A stretch of DNA of 16,283 nt from JBPCOB01 sp051000715. GTDB lineage: Bacteria; Actinomycetota; Actinomycetes; JALYNC01. The stretch is taken from the NCBI GenBank assembly GCA_051000715.1, contig JBPCOB010000256.1:1-16283 (forward strand), written 5' to 3'. Position 1 is the stretch's first letter; the number at the start of each line of letters is the position of its first letter. The position numbers and the translations under genes are program-made. Positions 1 through 7,402 of the stretch are shown here, one piece after another. A model generated the notes under the pieces. The model was given only the letters and a program-made list of their open reading frames with translations, searched no databases and was not told the DNA's origin.

Positions 1-1
1 A

Positions 2-151
2 GCCGAAGGGGTCAGCGTGCGGCGAGCCGCTGAGCTGTGCGAGCTGCCCGTCAGCGAAGTACGGCAGCTGTGCCGGCGACCGGACCATGCGACCAGCAGC
101 GGCAACACGCAGCAGGTGCAGGCAGCAGCGGGTCAGGCCACCGGGCAGTGA
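2..151 (+). CDS. 3' end of an ORF with a helix-turn-helix-like C-terminus (partial)
   Basis: This frame is open from the window edge and stops at TGA 149-151, giving 49 residues. The stretch GVSVRRAAELCELPVSEVRQ looks like a short helix-turn-helix: 'RRAAEL', a turn, then 'PVSEVRQL', as in small actinobacterial DNA-binding or Hin-like C-termini. After it comes a Gln/Ala-rich tail with no visible motif. The 5' part lies outside the window, so neither full length nor family can be judged. The integrase remnant immediately downstream suggests mobile-element or island-edge DNA. That it is a real gene is inferred from the HTH pattern only. Confidence 0.4.
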   Translation, partial: AEGVSVRRAAELCELPVSEVRQLCRRPDHATSSGNTQQVQAAAGQATGQ

Positions 152-153
152 GC

Positions 154-417
154 GTGGTCCCCAGGCAAGTCAGCCAGGAGGCGCTGGCCTGGGTGCTGAC
201 CGACGCTGAGACGGTCGCCCGCTACCGGGGGGAAGGTCCGTGCGGTACCCGGATGGGACTGCGCGTTCTGCTGCTCGGCCACGCGTCGTGGTCGACGACT
301 ATGGACCTGTACACGCACCGCGTGGAACGACTCCAACGAGACGCGTCCGAGCGCATCGAGGCCGCGCTCTTCGCTGCTAGTCCTCGCGCCGGCTTGGCTG
401 GCCATGCCGTCCAGTGA
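154..417 (+). pseudogene. C-terminal remnant of a tyrosine recombinase (phage-type integrase)
   Basis: The frame contains LLGHASWSTTMDLYTHRVE followed by a short amphipathic tail ending at TGA 415-417. 'LGHAS...TTMDxYxH' is the terminal catalytic box of tyrosine recombinases: the His of LGH and the nucleophile Tyr of 'DLYTH' are both present. The rest of the catalytic domain, including the first Arg and the HxxR box that normally lies about 25-30 residues before LGH, is not seen. The preceding residues (ALAWVLTDAETVARYR) do not resemble the fold. It is therefore a decayed or recombined fragment, not an active enzyme. The boundaries are approximate; 154 is only the first GTG after the preceding stop. 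It suggests past integration of a mobile element beside the polysaccharide locus. Confidence 0.6.
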
Positions 418-650
418 GAAGAGGCGGTTCTCGCGTGTTTGTCGGGAGCCTCTTGGTTTGCTTCGGCGGGCCCGTCCCACCACCCCTTCGGTCGCCGCCA
501 CCGGCAGCGAAACCTGGGGCACGCGGACGCGCCACAGATCGCACAATCCGTACCGGCACGGTAGTGCGCGTGGGCCTCTAGGGGATGTCCGCATCGGCAC
601 AGCGTCAGCGGCTCGGGCCCGGCCCTCGCTTGCCGATACTGGCTCACCAT
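222..650 (-). CDS. Small Cys/His-rich putative zinc-ribbon protein, function unknown
   Basis: The ORF starts at ATG 650 and runs 142 codons. Residues 18-48 carry a dense metal-ligand pattern: CRCGHPLEAHAHYR, then DCAICGASACPRFR. This gives CxCGH, HxHYR, a CxxC pair and a further Cys, consistent with a small zinc-binding module. I recall similar CxCGH...HYRxGxDC peptides in actinobacterial small proteins, but that cannot be confirmed here. The part after about residue 60 is low-complexity and lies antisense to the integrase remnant, so the true C-terminus may be shorter or degraded. It begins 47 nt after the stop of the minus-strand glycosyltransferase operon, on the same strand, so read-through transcription is possible. 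An AGGT about 6 nt before ATG could serve as a weak ribosome-binding site. Confidence 0.45.
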   Translation of the reverse strand: MVSQYRQARAGPEPLTLCRCGHPLEAHAHYRAGTDCAICGASACPRFRCRWRRPKGWWDGPAEANQEAPDKHARTASSHWTAWPAKPARGLAAKSAASMRSDASRWSRSTRCVYRSIVVDHDAWPSSRTRSPIRVPHGPSPR

Positions 651-697
651 GCGTCTACCTGCCGATCGGGAACCGGGTGACGCGGTGGAGAATGGTT

Positions 698-1702
698 TTA
701 GGGTCGGCGCTTGTGGTCGCGAACCGCAGCCCCGATCAGCGTACGGCGTACCACGCGGCTACGGACCAGACGCCAGATTCCCAGCCACTGGCCGTACGCG
801 AACGGAATGTGTACGGCCGAGTCCTCGCGGTCTGCCGACTGACGGCCGATCGATCCTAACCAGCGTCGAGCCAGCCACCGACTCCTGCGCAGGCAGGCCA
901 GGACGGTCGCGGGCAGCCAGCGTTGCCTCGGTCCCGGCCAGTTCACCGCGTCGACGAGGACCGCGGAGGTCCCCAGGCCGCGGCTGAGCCGCCGGACATA
1001 GTCCCGTGAGGTGCGGGTTGCCGGGATCCGGTGTCGCAGCACGCACGCCGGTACGTACCACAGCGGGTAACCGGCAGCGCGGATCCGCGTGGTGATCTCC
1101 ACATCTCCGCCCGAGATCAGACGGGTGCCGACGCGATCCTCGAGCAGTGGCTGGTCGAACCACCCGCTGGACACGACCGCCGCTCGACTGAGCACCATGC
1201 CTGCTCCCACGAGCCATGTGACCTCGCGTTGTGGCCCGCCGAGGTCTTGCTCGGCGAAGAGCCAGCCGTTGCGCCGGACGTGGCCTGGCGGCGGCGCTTG
1301 CCAATCCACCATGACCCGTCCTCCGAAGGCGCCGCAATCGGGATGGTCGGCGGCGAAGCGGCCCGCTTGGAGCACCCAGTCGTCGGCGAGGCTGCAGTCG
1401 TCGTCTACGAAAGCGATCCACGACCCCGCGGTCTCGGTGACGCCGCGGTGCCGGGCCGGGGTGAGTCCTTGGATCGTCTCCCGGACGACGCGCAGGTGGG
1501 GCAGAGCCCCTGTGCGGACGTGCCGGTCGAGAACCTGGGCCGTGGCGTCGGTGCAGTTGTTGTCGACGACGCAGACTCGCCAGCTGACCAGTGGCAGGGA
1601 CTGCTGGGCCGCCAGCGTGGCCAGGGTCAGGGTCAGACCGGCGGCGTTGTTGTAGGTGCAGATGACGACGTCGATCGTCACCGGTGCGGCGGCCAAGCTC
1701 AT
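698..1702 (-). CDS. Family 2 glycosyltransferase (GT-A fold), last gene of the minus-strand operon
   Basis: A 334-residue cytoplasmic or membrane-associated sugar transferase that uses a nucleotide-sugar donor; the sugar cannot be named. The GT2 pattern is clear: strand plus nucleotide-binding start VVICTYNN (residues 12-19), VCVVDNNCTD near 43-52, the metal-binding FVDDD at 98-102, an acidic SGGDVE near 197-202 in the acceptor/catalytic region, and LRHRIPATR at 222-230. The last segment is shared by a known group of actinobacterial and cyanobacterial GT2 enzymes. ATG 1702 is chosen because it overlaps the TGA of the upstream gene (ATGA, 1699-1702), and the longer in-frame extension to 1906 is low-complexity and lies inside that gene. 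The C-terminus is basic (VRDHKRRP), with Trp-rich helices before it that may touch the membrane. Confidence 0.9.
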   Translation of the reverse strand: MSLAAAPVTIDVVICTYNNAAGLTLTLATLAAQQSLPLVSWRVCVVDNNCTDATAQVLDRHVRTGALPHLRVVRETIQGLTPARHRGVTETAGSWIAFVDDDCSLADDWVLQAGRFAADHPDCGAFGGRVMVDWQAPPPGHVRRNGWLFAEQDLGGPQREVTWLVGAGMVLSRAAVVSSGWFDQPLLEDRVGTRLISGGDVEITTRIRAAGYPLWYVPACVLRHRIPATRTSRDYVRRLSRGLGTSAVLVDAVNWPGPRQRWLPATVLACLRRSRWLARRWLGSIGRQSADREDSAVHIPFAYGQWLGIWRLVRSRVVRRTLIGAAVRDHKRRP

Positions 1703-2742
1703 GCACCGAGCCTGCGTCGCGACGTCGGCCGGGCCGCCGACGGCGACGGGGTGGGGGAGGGACCGGGCGCCGAGCGCAGCGGGGCGATCCAGGACTCCGC
1801 CTCCTGCCGCCACGCCGGGGTCAGCCGCAGGACCTGCAGTCTGTCCCGGAGCGGCTGCAGGCCGGGCGCGGCACCGCCGAGGACGGCCGCGGCCAGGGCC
1901 TGCCACCTGCCCTCGTCGCCGTGCAGGGCCAGTCGCAGATGCGTGCGTACCGCCGGTCCCCGCTGACCCAGCCGGAGGTACATCGAGCCGAAGTACCAGA
2001 GGAACGCATCGGGTGATATCTCGATCCCGTGCTCCTGCCGTAGCTGCCGGTACTTGGCCTCGATGCGCGCCAGCTCCAGTTCGGAGCGGCAGACGTCATG
2101 CGCCATTCCGCTCCGGTGGACGCGGTAGCCGACCAGCGGTCGGTCCACGATCCCAACCGGCGAGGCCAGTCCTAGGCGGATCCACAGGTCGTAGTCGGCG
2201 AGATTGGACAGCCCTTCGTCGAAGGCACCGACCTCGCGCACCAGGTGGGTGCGGGCGAGCACGCCGGAGGCACCACCGGGGATGACGTTGCTCGAGAACA
2301 AGCTGGCCAGGACGTCGGATGAGCGCGGTGGCCGTTCCGGCCCGCCGAGGCGAAGCTGCGCATCGAGGCGCACTGCGCCCGAGCACACCCACTGCGCGTC
2401 CTGCTGGGTCTGCGCGGCGTCCAGTTGGGCCCGGAGTTTGGCCGGCGCCCAGAGGTCGTCATCATCGACGAAGGCGACCCAGTCCGCCGAGGCGGCGGCG
2501 ATGCCGGCATTGCGGGCCGCGGCCACGCCGCGGGGCTGCTCGTGCCGGATCACGCTGATGGAGTTGTTCCGGAGCCGGGCCAGGGCCTCGACGGTGCCGT
2601 CGGTGGAGCCTTCGTCCACGACGACGACGTCGATCTGCACACCGACCTGGGACAGCACCGTGGCCAGGGTGCGCAGCAACAGCTCGCGTCGGTTGCGGGT
2701 GGGAATGACCACTGTGACAGGACCGGCCACGTTCTGGCTCAC
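1699..2742 (-). CDS. Family 2 glycosyltransferase, fourth gene of the minus-strand operon
   Basis: A 347-residue GT2 enzyme. It has VVIPTRNRRELLLRTLATVL (11-30), the second motif VVVVDEGSTDGT (39-50), RGVAAARNAGIAAA (71-84) typical of the donor pocket, and the metal site FVDDDDLW (91-98). ADYDLWIRLG then contains the expected catalytic-region acid, and GYRVHRSG follows. The second motif reads DEGS where most relatives have DDGS, a conservative change. The GTG start at 2742 overlaps the TGA of the upstream GT4 gene (GTGA, 2739-2742), and the stop overlaps the next gene's ATG. The C-terminal third is helical and ends in a Pro/Ser/Arg-rich tail with no recognised domain. It probably adds one sugar of the repeat unit; donor and acceptor are unknown. 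Confidence 0.9.
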   Translation of the reverse strand: MSQNVAGPVTVVIPTRNRRELLLRTLATVLSQVGVQIDVVVVDEGSTDGTVEALARLRNNSISVIRHEQPRGVAAARNAGIAAASADWVAFVDDDDLWAPAKLRAQLDAAQTQQDAQWVCSGAVRLDAQLRLGGPERPPRSSDVLASLFSSNVIPGGASGVLARTHLVREVGAFDEGLSNLADYDLWIRLGLASPVGIVDRPLVGYRVHRSGMAHDVCRSELELARIEAKYRQLRQEHGIEISPDAFLWYFGSMYLRLGQRGPAVRTHLRLALHGDEGRWQALAAAVLGGAAPGLQPLRDRLQVLRLTPAWRQEAESWIAPLRSAPGPSPTPSPSAARPTSRRRLGA

Positions 2743-4085
2743 CTCCCGCTCGCTACGCCGTCGGTGCGGTGCCAGCGGACCGCGCGGGGCCGCCGCGTCC
2801 GTGGCGGCGTGAGCGCCGCCCGCAGCTGCTCGCCCACGGCCTGCGGCGAAAAGGCGGCCTCGACGCGGGCCCGGGCGAGGATCCCCAACCGCCGGCAGCC
2901 GGAGAGGTCGTCGAGCATCCGGTTGATGCCGGCAGCCAGGGCCAGAGGATCCTCGCGGGGCACGATCACGCCACCGTCGGCGGCACCGGCGGCGAGGATG
3001 TCGCGGACCCCCGGCGCGTCGGCGGCCAGCACCGGCAGACCGCAGGCCATCGCCTCGACGACCGCGACTGGGAAACCCTCATGCCGCGAGGAGAAGACGT
3101 ACAGGTCGGCGGCGTCCAGATAGGGCCGGATCTTACTGCGGTCGATGACGTAGCCTTCACGCCAGAACAGCCCGGTGGCCTGCCGCTCGGCGAGGAGTGC
3201 GCGGAACCGCGCATCGTCGGCACCGCCCCCAACGACGAGCAGCCTTAAGTCGTCGTCGGGACGCGCCCGGCAGGCGAGTTCCCAGGCGTCCACGAGGACA
3301 TCGAGTCCCTTGGGTCGGATGTCAACCCGTCCGTGCCAGACCGCCACCTTGGCCTCCTGGGGTATGCCCAGCTCAGCCCGGGCCGCGGCCCGGTCGGCGG
3401 ACGGCCACTGCGCGAGATCCAGGGGATTGAAGACGGCCGTCATCCTCGCCGCCGACAGGCCGTAGCGATCGGTGAGCCGCTCCCGCTCGGACCGGGAGGC
3501 GACGATGAGTCCGGCCGCGGCATGCAGCGTGTGTGGACGGATGAGCGGCTCCAACGCCGATCGGTGCCGGTCGCCACCCTGGAAGGTCGCGTACACGGGG
3601 AGGCGCAACCATCGGCCCAGCAGCACGCAGACGTCGAAGCGCGCCTCTTCGTACTCCTGGATCAGGATCGCGCGACAACCCTCCTGGCGCAGGATCCGGC
3701 CCAGCGTAAGTGCCGGCGTGGACAGGTAGGGGGCGACGTGGCGGGCGAGCATCGCCCGTCCAGCGCGCAGGCCGCGCAGCCCTTCCCGGGCCGACCTGCG
3801 ATCGCAGGCGTAGGGCGCGGGCAGCCAGCGGCGGACCCGCCGGTAGGCCGCTGACGCGGGTAGGAACCACATGGTCGCGCCGGTCGGACGGTGCACGCGG
3901 CGTACCGGCCGGGACACCCGTGCCGTGACGCAGATGACCACGGTGCTCACGTCGACCCGGGCCAGAGCCTCGACGTAGCCGAACAGCCAGCCGCCGGTCA
4001 TCTCCTCGACGAAGGTGTGCATCGACACGTCAATCGGGTCGAGGAAGTCCTCGACGAGGTCACCCCACATCACTAGAGCGATCAT
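2739..4085 (-). CDS. Family 4 glycosyltransferase (GT-B fold), third gene of the minus-strand operon
   Basis: A 448-residue retaining glycosyltransferase. The C-terminal GT4 domain shows the donor-site Arg/Lys segment WHGRVDIRPKGLDVLVDAW (250-268), LLVVGGGADDARF (282-293), and the EX7E element HEGFPVAVVEAMACGLPVL (E336 and E344), which contacts the nucleotide-sugar. The N-terminal Rossmann half holds LIQEYEEARFD (141-151) and TFQGGDRHRS (167-176). The latter is reminiscent of the acceptor-side loop of GT4 enzymes. ATG 4085 overlaps the upstream TGA (ATGA, 4082-4085). The first 30 residues (MWGDLVEDFLDPIDVSMHTF) lack the usual glycine loop at the very N-terminus but follow the ATGA junction, so the start is well supported. 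The acceptor is unknown; it most likely acts on the lipid-linked glycan. Confidence 0.9.
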   Translation of the reverse strand: MIALVMWGDLVEDFLDPIDVSMHTFVEEMTGGWLFGYVEALARVDVSTVVICVTARVSRPVRRVHRPTGATMWFLPASAAYRRVRRWLPAPYACDRRSAREGLRGLRAGRAMLARHVAPYLSTPALTLGRILRQEGCRAILIQEYEEARFDVCVLLGRWLRLPVYATFQGGDRHRSALEPLIRPHTLHAAAGLIVASRSERERLTDRYGLSAARMTAVFNPLDLAQWPSADRAAARAELGIPQEAKVAVWHGRVDIRPKGLDVLVDAWELACRARPDDDLRLLVVGGGADDARFRALLAERQATGLFWREGYVIDRSKIRPYLDAADLYVFSSRHEGFPVAVVEAMACGLPVLAADAPGVRDILAAGAADGGVIVPREDPLALAAGINRMLDDLSGCRRLGILARARVEAAFSPQAVGEQLRAALTPPRTRRPRAVRWHRTDGVASGR

Positions 4086-6130
4086 CGACTCGCCGGGCTC
4101 TCGGCCACGGAGGTCCGCCAGGCCGCGGCGGTCTCCGTGCCACGCCAGTGCGGCCGGTGCACGGCGTATCCGAGCCAGGCGGCGGGCGCAAAGGCGGTGA
4201 GCACGAGCCGCCTAACCCGGCCCGGCAGTCGCGAAAAGGCGATGTCGTGGTTTGCTGCGGTCAACGGGTTGATGAAGCTGGCCTCCCGCAGCGCCTCCCG
4301 CCCGAACAGCGCCTCGAGTTCGCTACGCCGGTAACCACGGCGGACATGCCCCCACTCGGTCATCAGGTCCACGTCCTGCGGGCACAGCGGTCCGAACAGG
4401 GCGTGGAACGGGTAGCGCCAGCGGTCGTTGGGACTGGTCACCAGGATCGGCCCCCCAGGGACAACGACCCGCTGCGCCTCGCGGGCGGCGCCCGCGTCGT
4501 CCTCGATGTGCTCGAGCACGTCGAAGAAGGTCACCGCGTCGAAGGCATGAGCCGGGAACGGCAGGGCCGTGGCGTCTGCCCGGACGAAGCCGCGGCCGGA
4601 CCCGACGGCGCGGTCGATGTCCACCGAGACCACCTCGGCGCCCGGGTACAGCAGGGCGGTCAGCGCGCTGCCGCCGCCGCCCACCTCCAGGATGCGCCGG
4701 ACCGGTCCCGGCGGGGCGACCCGAAGGATGGCACGCATCTTGTCCCGGAAGTAGAAGCCCTCGGTGTAGGGGTGCGGGAAGGGATTGGCCGCCAGGAAGC
4801 CAAACCGCCCGGCGCGGCCGCCGGGTGGCTTCCCGCCGGAGCGAAGCATCGCCACGCCACGGGCCAGCCCCCGCAGGTACCCGGCCACCTCGGCGCGGAC
4901 GGTGGGATCGGCCGTGAACAGCGATCCGGCCAATCGGCGGGCGTACCAGCGCGGCAGGGCCAGCAAGGCGCGGTGCAGGTTCCCAGCGTGGTGATAGCTG
5001 GCGAACTGGACGAAGAGGGCGGCGACGTGCCCCCTCAGGTACTGCTGCGCCTGATGCCGTACGTCGGCCAGCTCGCTGCGGTGATGATGCAGCACCACCG
5101 CGGACGGCTCGTAGCGGCAGATCCATCCCTCGGCCAGCAGCCGGTGCCACAGTTCGGAGTCCTCGCTGCAGCCGGCCGCGCCGGCGCCGAGGCGTTCGTC
5201 GAAGCCGCCGACCCGGCTGAAGACGCAGCGCCGGACCGCCATGTTGGCCCCGGCGCCGATCCGCCACACGGGCACACCCCGGCCGCGCATCCCACGGAAG
5301 AACGCCAGGTCGAAGTCCTGGCGCCGGTAGCCGCGCCCGAATCCACCGACGTACGTCTCGAACGCCACGTGGCCCGCCGTCTCCAACGCGGCCGGCAACA
5401 CCAGACCGGTCACGGCCATGACCTCGGCGCGGTCAAAGGCGTGGCGCAGCTGAGCCACCCAACCCGGGGTCACCTCGACGTCGTCATCGGTGAAGGCGAC
5501 CAGGTCTCCCGTCGTGTGACGTACACCGGTGTTGCGGGCCGCGCTCAGGCCCGGACGATGCTCGGCGATGTAGCGGACGCCGGCGAAGCAGCAGACCACC
5601 GCTTCGGTCGCATCCGACTGGGGAGCGTTGTCCACGACGAGGACTTCGTCGGGCGCCGGGTCCAGGCGCTGTATCGAGACCAGGGCCCGGCGCAGCTGCG
5701 CCGGTCGATCCCGGGTACAGACGATGAGCGAGACGCGACGGTGGTCGGCGGGCGGGAGCGGCCCTAACGCCGCCCGCTCGGCGAGCAGCCGCAACGGATC
5801 GCCCGCGCCGATCAAGGCCTCCGTGGCCGGTGGCGGCGTTGCCGGTCGCGAGGGCCGGCGCTCGGGCAGGCCGGCGTCGAAGAACGGCCCGAACAGCCGC
5901 TGCCCCACCGCCGCGGCGGTAGCGGTCGCCACCAGCTGGCGCAAGCGACCCACCGACACCGGCCACTGTCTCCAGCCGATCTCCACGTCGCCCAACGGCA
6001 CCGGCCCGTGCCACAGCACCAGGAGCACGCCCTGGCCGGCGCGCACCTCGGCCAGCATTGTGGCGTGGATGTCATCGCAGGACTCGGTGGCCAGATCTCG
6101 GTGCAGGACGGCCGCGGGCGCGTTCAGCAC
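4082..6130 (-). CDS. Fusion: N-terminal accessory domain + GT2 glycosyltransferase + SAM-dependent methyltransferase
   Basis: A 682-residue bifunctional protein. Residues about 28-82 form a small domain matching the N-terminus of the neighbouring GT2 at 6124-7356. A GT2 domain follows: LIVCTRDRPAQL (135-146), VLVVDNAPQSDAT (163-175), HRPGLSAARNTGVR (191-204), metal site FTDDDVEV (213-220), VTGLVLP, and SEDSELWHRLL (322-332). The C-terminal domain is a class I methyltransferase: RRILEVGGGGSALTALL (478-494), the acidic end of strand 2 VVSVDID (500-506), FDAVTFFDVLEHIEDD (530-545) and RVVVPGGPILVTSPN (554-568). The GTG start at 6130 overlaps the upstream stop (GTGCTGA) and gives an N-terminus comparable to the paralog's; ATG 6058 is an alternative that would cut it to about nine residues before the domain. 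It likely couples a sugar transfer to O-methylation of the glycan, which is inference. Confidence 0.88.
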   Translation of the reverse strand: MLNAPAAVLHRDLATESCDDIHATMLAEVRAGQGVLLVLWHGPVPLGDVEIGWRQWPVSVGRLRQLVATATAAAVGQRLFGPFFDAGLPERRPSRPATPPPATEALIGAGDPLRLLAERAALGPLPPADHRRVSLIVCTRDRPAQLRRALVSIQRLDPAPDEVLVVDNAPQSDATEAVVCCFAGVRYIAEHRPGLSAARNTGVRHTTGDLVAFTDDDVEVTPGWVAQLRHAFDRAEVMAVTGLVLPAALETAGHVAFETYVGGFGRGYRRQDFDLAFFRGMRGRGVPVWRIGAGANMAVRRCVFSRVGGFDERLGAGAAGCSEDSELWHRLLAEGWICRYEPSAVVLHHHRSELADVRHQAQQYLRGHVAALFVQFASYHHAGNLHRALLALPRWYARRLAGSLFTADPTVRAEVAGYLRGLARGVAMLRSGGKPPGGRAGRFGFLAANPFPHPYTEGFYFRDKMRAILRVAPPGPVRRILEVGGGGSALTALLYPGAEVVSVDIDRAVGSGRGFVRADATALPFPAHAFDAVTFFDVLEHIEDDAGAAREAQRVVVPGGPILVTSPNDRWRYPFHALFGPLCPQDVDLMTEWGHVRRGYRRSELEALFGREALREASFINPLTAANHDIAFSRLPGRVRRLVLTAFAPAAWLGYAVHRPHWRGTETAAAWRTSVAESPASR

Positions 6131-7356
6131 GGCGCTGGCTCGCGCTCGCGCTGCCGGATTCGCGCGGTGCGCCGCCGCGAACGCCCGTACGTACCGGCCA
6201 GACCGACCAGCCCTCCGACCAGGTGCGCCAGGGCCAGATCCGGGGTAAGCGGTCCCCGACGGCGCAGGCACTGGGCAAGTTCCCGCAGCTGATGCGCCCA
6301 CCACCAGAGCAGGAGCCGCACGATCTGCACCCGCCCGGAGGGGTCGGCGCGGAATGTCTTGACGGCGTAGGCCATGAAACCGGTGCCCCAGGTCCACAGC
6401 TGCCGTCGGAGCATTCGGTGCTCCCGCCGATGCTTGTGGAACACGGCATAGCGAGGCTCGTAGACCAAGGGGCGGCCGGCCCGCAGCACGCGGTGGAACA
6501 TGTCCAGGTCCCCGCCGCCGGGCAGGGGCTGCCCGGTGTCCAGGGCCTCATCGAAGCCGCCCAGCCGCAGCAGCAGCGCCCGGTCGAAGGACATGTTGCA
6601 ACCGGCGCCGAACATGCCGGCCCCGAAGGGGAACAGCGGATTGCCCGGCAGCGTCGAGCCCGAATAGCGGATGGTGTCGAAGCCCCGGCGAAACCCGCCG
6701 TAGGACTCGAACGTGACCTGTGCCGGCGTCGCCAGCTCGAAGGGCAGGACCAGGCCAGTCACGCATCCGGCGTCCTGGTGCTCGCCCCAGGCCATCAACA
6801 GGCCCGTCAGCCACCCACGGTCGACCTCGACGTCGTCGTCCAGAAAGGCGATGAGCGCACCGGTGGCCTCGGCAATCGCCCGGTTGCGGGCGAAGTCCAG
6901 CCCGGGCTTGTCCTCCCGGACATAGCGCACATCCGGGCGGGCGGCGACGAGGTTCCGCGTGGCGTCATCGACGCTGGCGTTGTCCACGACCAGCACCTCG
7001 AAGCGGGCCTGGTCGTCGGTCGGGGGCAACCGCTGCAGGGCGTCCAAGCAGCGCGCCAACCCCTCGACCCGGTCCTTGGTGCAGATGGCCACGGTCAGCG
7101 TCCGCTCGGACAGGGGACCGCGCCCACCGAAGGAGTCCACGAGTGCCTCGGCCACCAGCTTCTCGGCGCAGGCGGAGGCGACGAGCCGATCAAGTTCGGC
7201 CGCGCTGAGCGTGCTTCCCGCCGGCATCGGTTGCAGCAAAAAGCCGATAGGCACATCCCGCCGACGCAGCACCACCCCGATCCCGGTCTGCTCGGCGTCC
7301 AACGACAGTGTGGGCAGCGGTTCGAGCAGCTCGAGGTCGGCCGAGAGATAGGCCAC
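6124..7356 (-). CDS. Family 2 glycosyltransferase with N-terminal accessory domain, first gene of the minus-strand operon
   Basis: A 410-residue protein. Residues about 25-74 (GVVLRRRDVPIG..., LSAAELDRLVASACAEKL) form a small domain also found in the next gene. The GT2 core has TVAICTKDRVEGLARCLDAL (88-107), VLVVDNASVDDAT (121-133), DKPGLDFARNRAI (149-161), the metal site FLDDDVEV (171-178), VTGLVLPFEL, GAGCNMSFDRA (250-260) and the acidic GGDLDMFHRVL (281-291). A hydrophobic Trp-rich stretch (VRLLLWWWAHQL, 346-357) and a second near 376-390 may anchor it to the membrane. GTG 7356 is preceded by GGAGG on the minus strand at 7365-7361. It diverges from the exporter permease gene, with only 52 bp between the two starts. 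The C-terminus is strongly basic. Confidence 0.9.
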   Translation of the reverse strand: MAYLSADLELLEPLPTLSLDAEQTGIGVVLRRRDVPIGFLLQPMPAGSTLSAAELDRLVASACAEKLVAEALVDSFGGRGPLSERTLTVAICTKDRVEGLARCLDALQRLPPTDDQARFEVLVVDNASVDDATRNLVAARPDVRYVREDKPGLDFARNRAIAEATGALIAFLDDDVEVDRGWLTGLLMAWGEHQDAGCVTGLVLPFELATPAQVTFESYGGFRRGFDTIRYSGSTLPGNPLFPFGAGMFGAGCNMSFDRALLLRLGGFDEALDTGQPLPGGGDLDMFHRVLRAGRPLVYEPRYAVFHKHRREHRMLRRQLWTWGTGFMAYAVKTFRADPSGRVQIVRLLLWWWAHQLRELAQCLRRRGPLTPDLALAHLVGGLVGLAGTYGRSRRRTARIRQREREPAPC

Positions 7357-7360
7357 GGCG

Positions 7361-7365
7361 CCTCC
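7361..7365 (-). promoter_or_regulatory. Ribosome-binding site of the first minus-strand operon gene
   Basis: On the minus strand GGAGG lies 4 nt before GTG 7356, with a second GGAGG 7 nt further upstream. This supports GTG as the start of the 410-residue GT2. The nearby ATG at 7367 is out of frame. Confidence 0.55.
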
Positions 7366-7392
7366 ATCCTCCGCTGGGATGCCGTCACTCGG

Positions 7393-7398
7393 AGTGTA
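7393..7398 (-). promoter_or_regulatory. Putative -10 element (TACACT) for the minus-strand glycosyltransferase operon
   Basis: The minus strand reads TACACT here, matching the actinobacterial TANNNT -10. It predicts a start near 7386 and a leader of about 30 nt containing the GGAGG site. A TTGGAC occurs upstream, but with a 21-nt spacer, too long for an ordinary -35. The call therefore rests mainly on the -10 and its position. Confidence 0.45.
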
Positions 7399-7402
7399 GG
7401 GT
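7397..7402 (+). promoter_or_regulatory. Putative -10 element (TAGGGT) for a leaderless exporter transcript
   Basis: TAGGGT fits TANNNT. Its final T lies 7 nt before the GTG at 7409, so transcription would begin at or next to the start codon. No convincing Shine-Dalgarno lies at normal spacing before GTG 7409 or ATG 7412; the nearest is GGAG at 7391-7394, too far away. No good -35 is visible. It overlaps the minus-strand -10 by 2 bp. Confidence 0.45.

Noticed and set aside
1703..1906. In-frame N-terminal extension of the 334-residue GT2
   Set aside because: The added 68 residues are Ala/Gly/Pro/Arg-rich and overlap the upstream gene; the ATGA junction at 1702 is the natural start.
4148..5767. 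539-codon plus-strand ORF antisense to the GT2-methyltransferase gene
   Set aside because: Its translation is Gly/Ala/Arg/Gln-rich with no motifs, while the opposite strand holds clear catalytic motifs throughout. Long antisense frames are expected at this GC content.
6131..6397. Longer start for the GT2-methyltransferase fusion
   Set aside because: The extra residues lie inside the upstream GT2 gene and are low-complexity Arg/Ala/Pro sequence. GTG 6130 gives the coupled junction.
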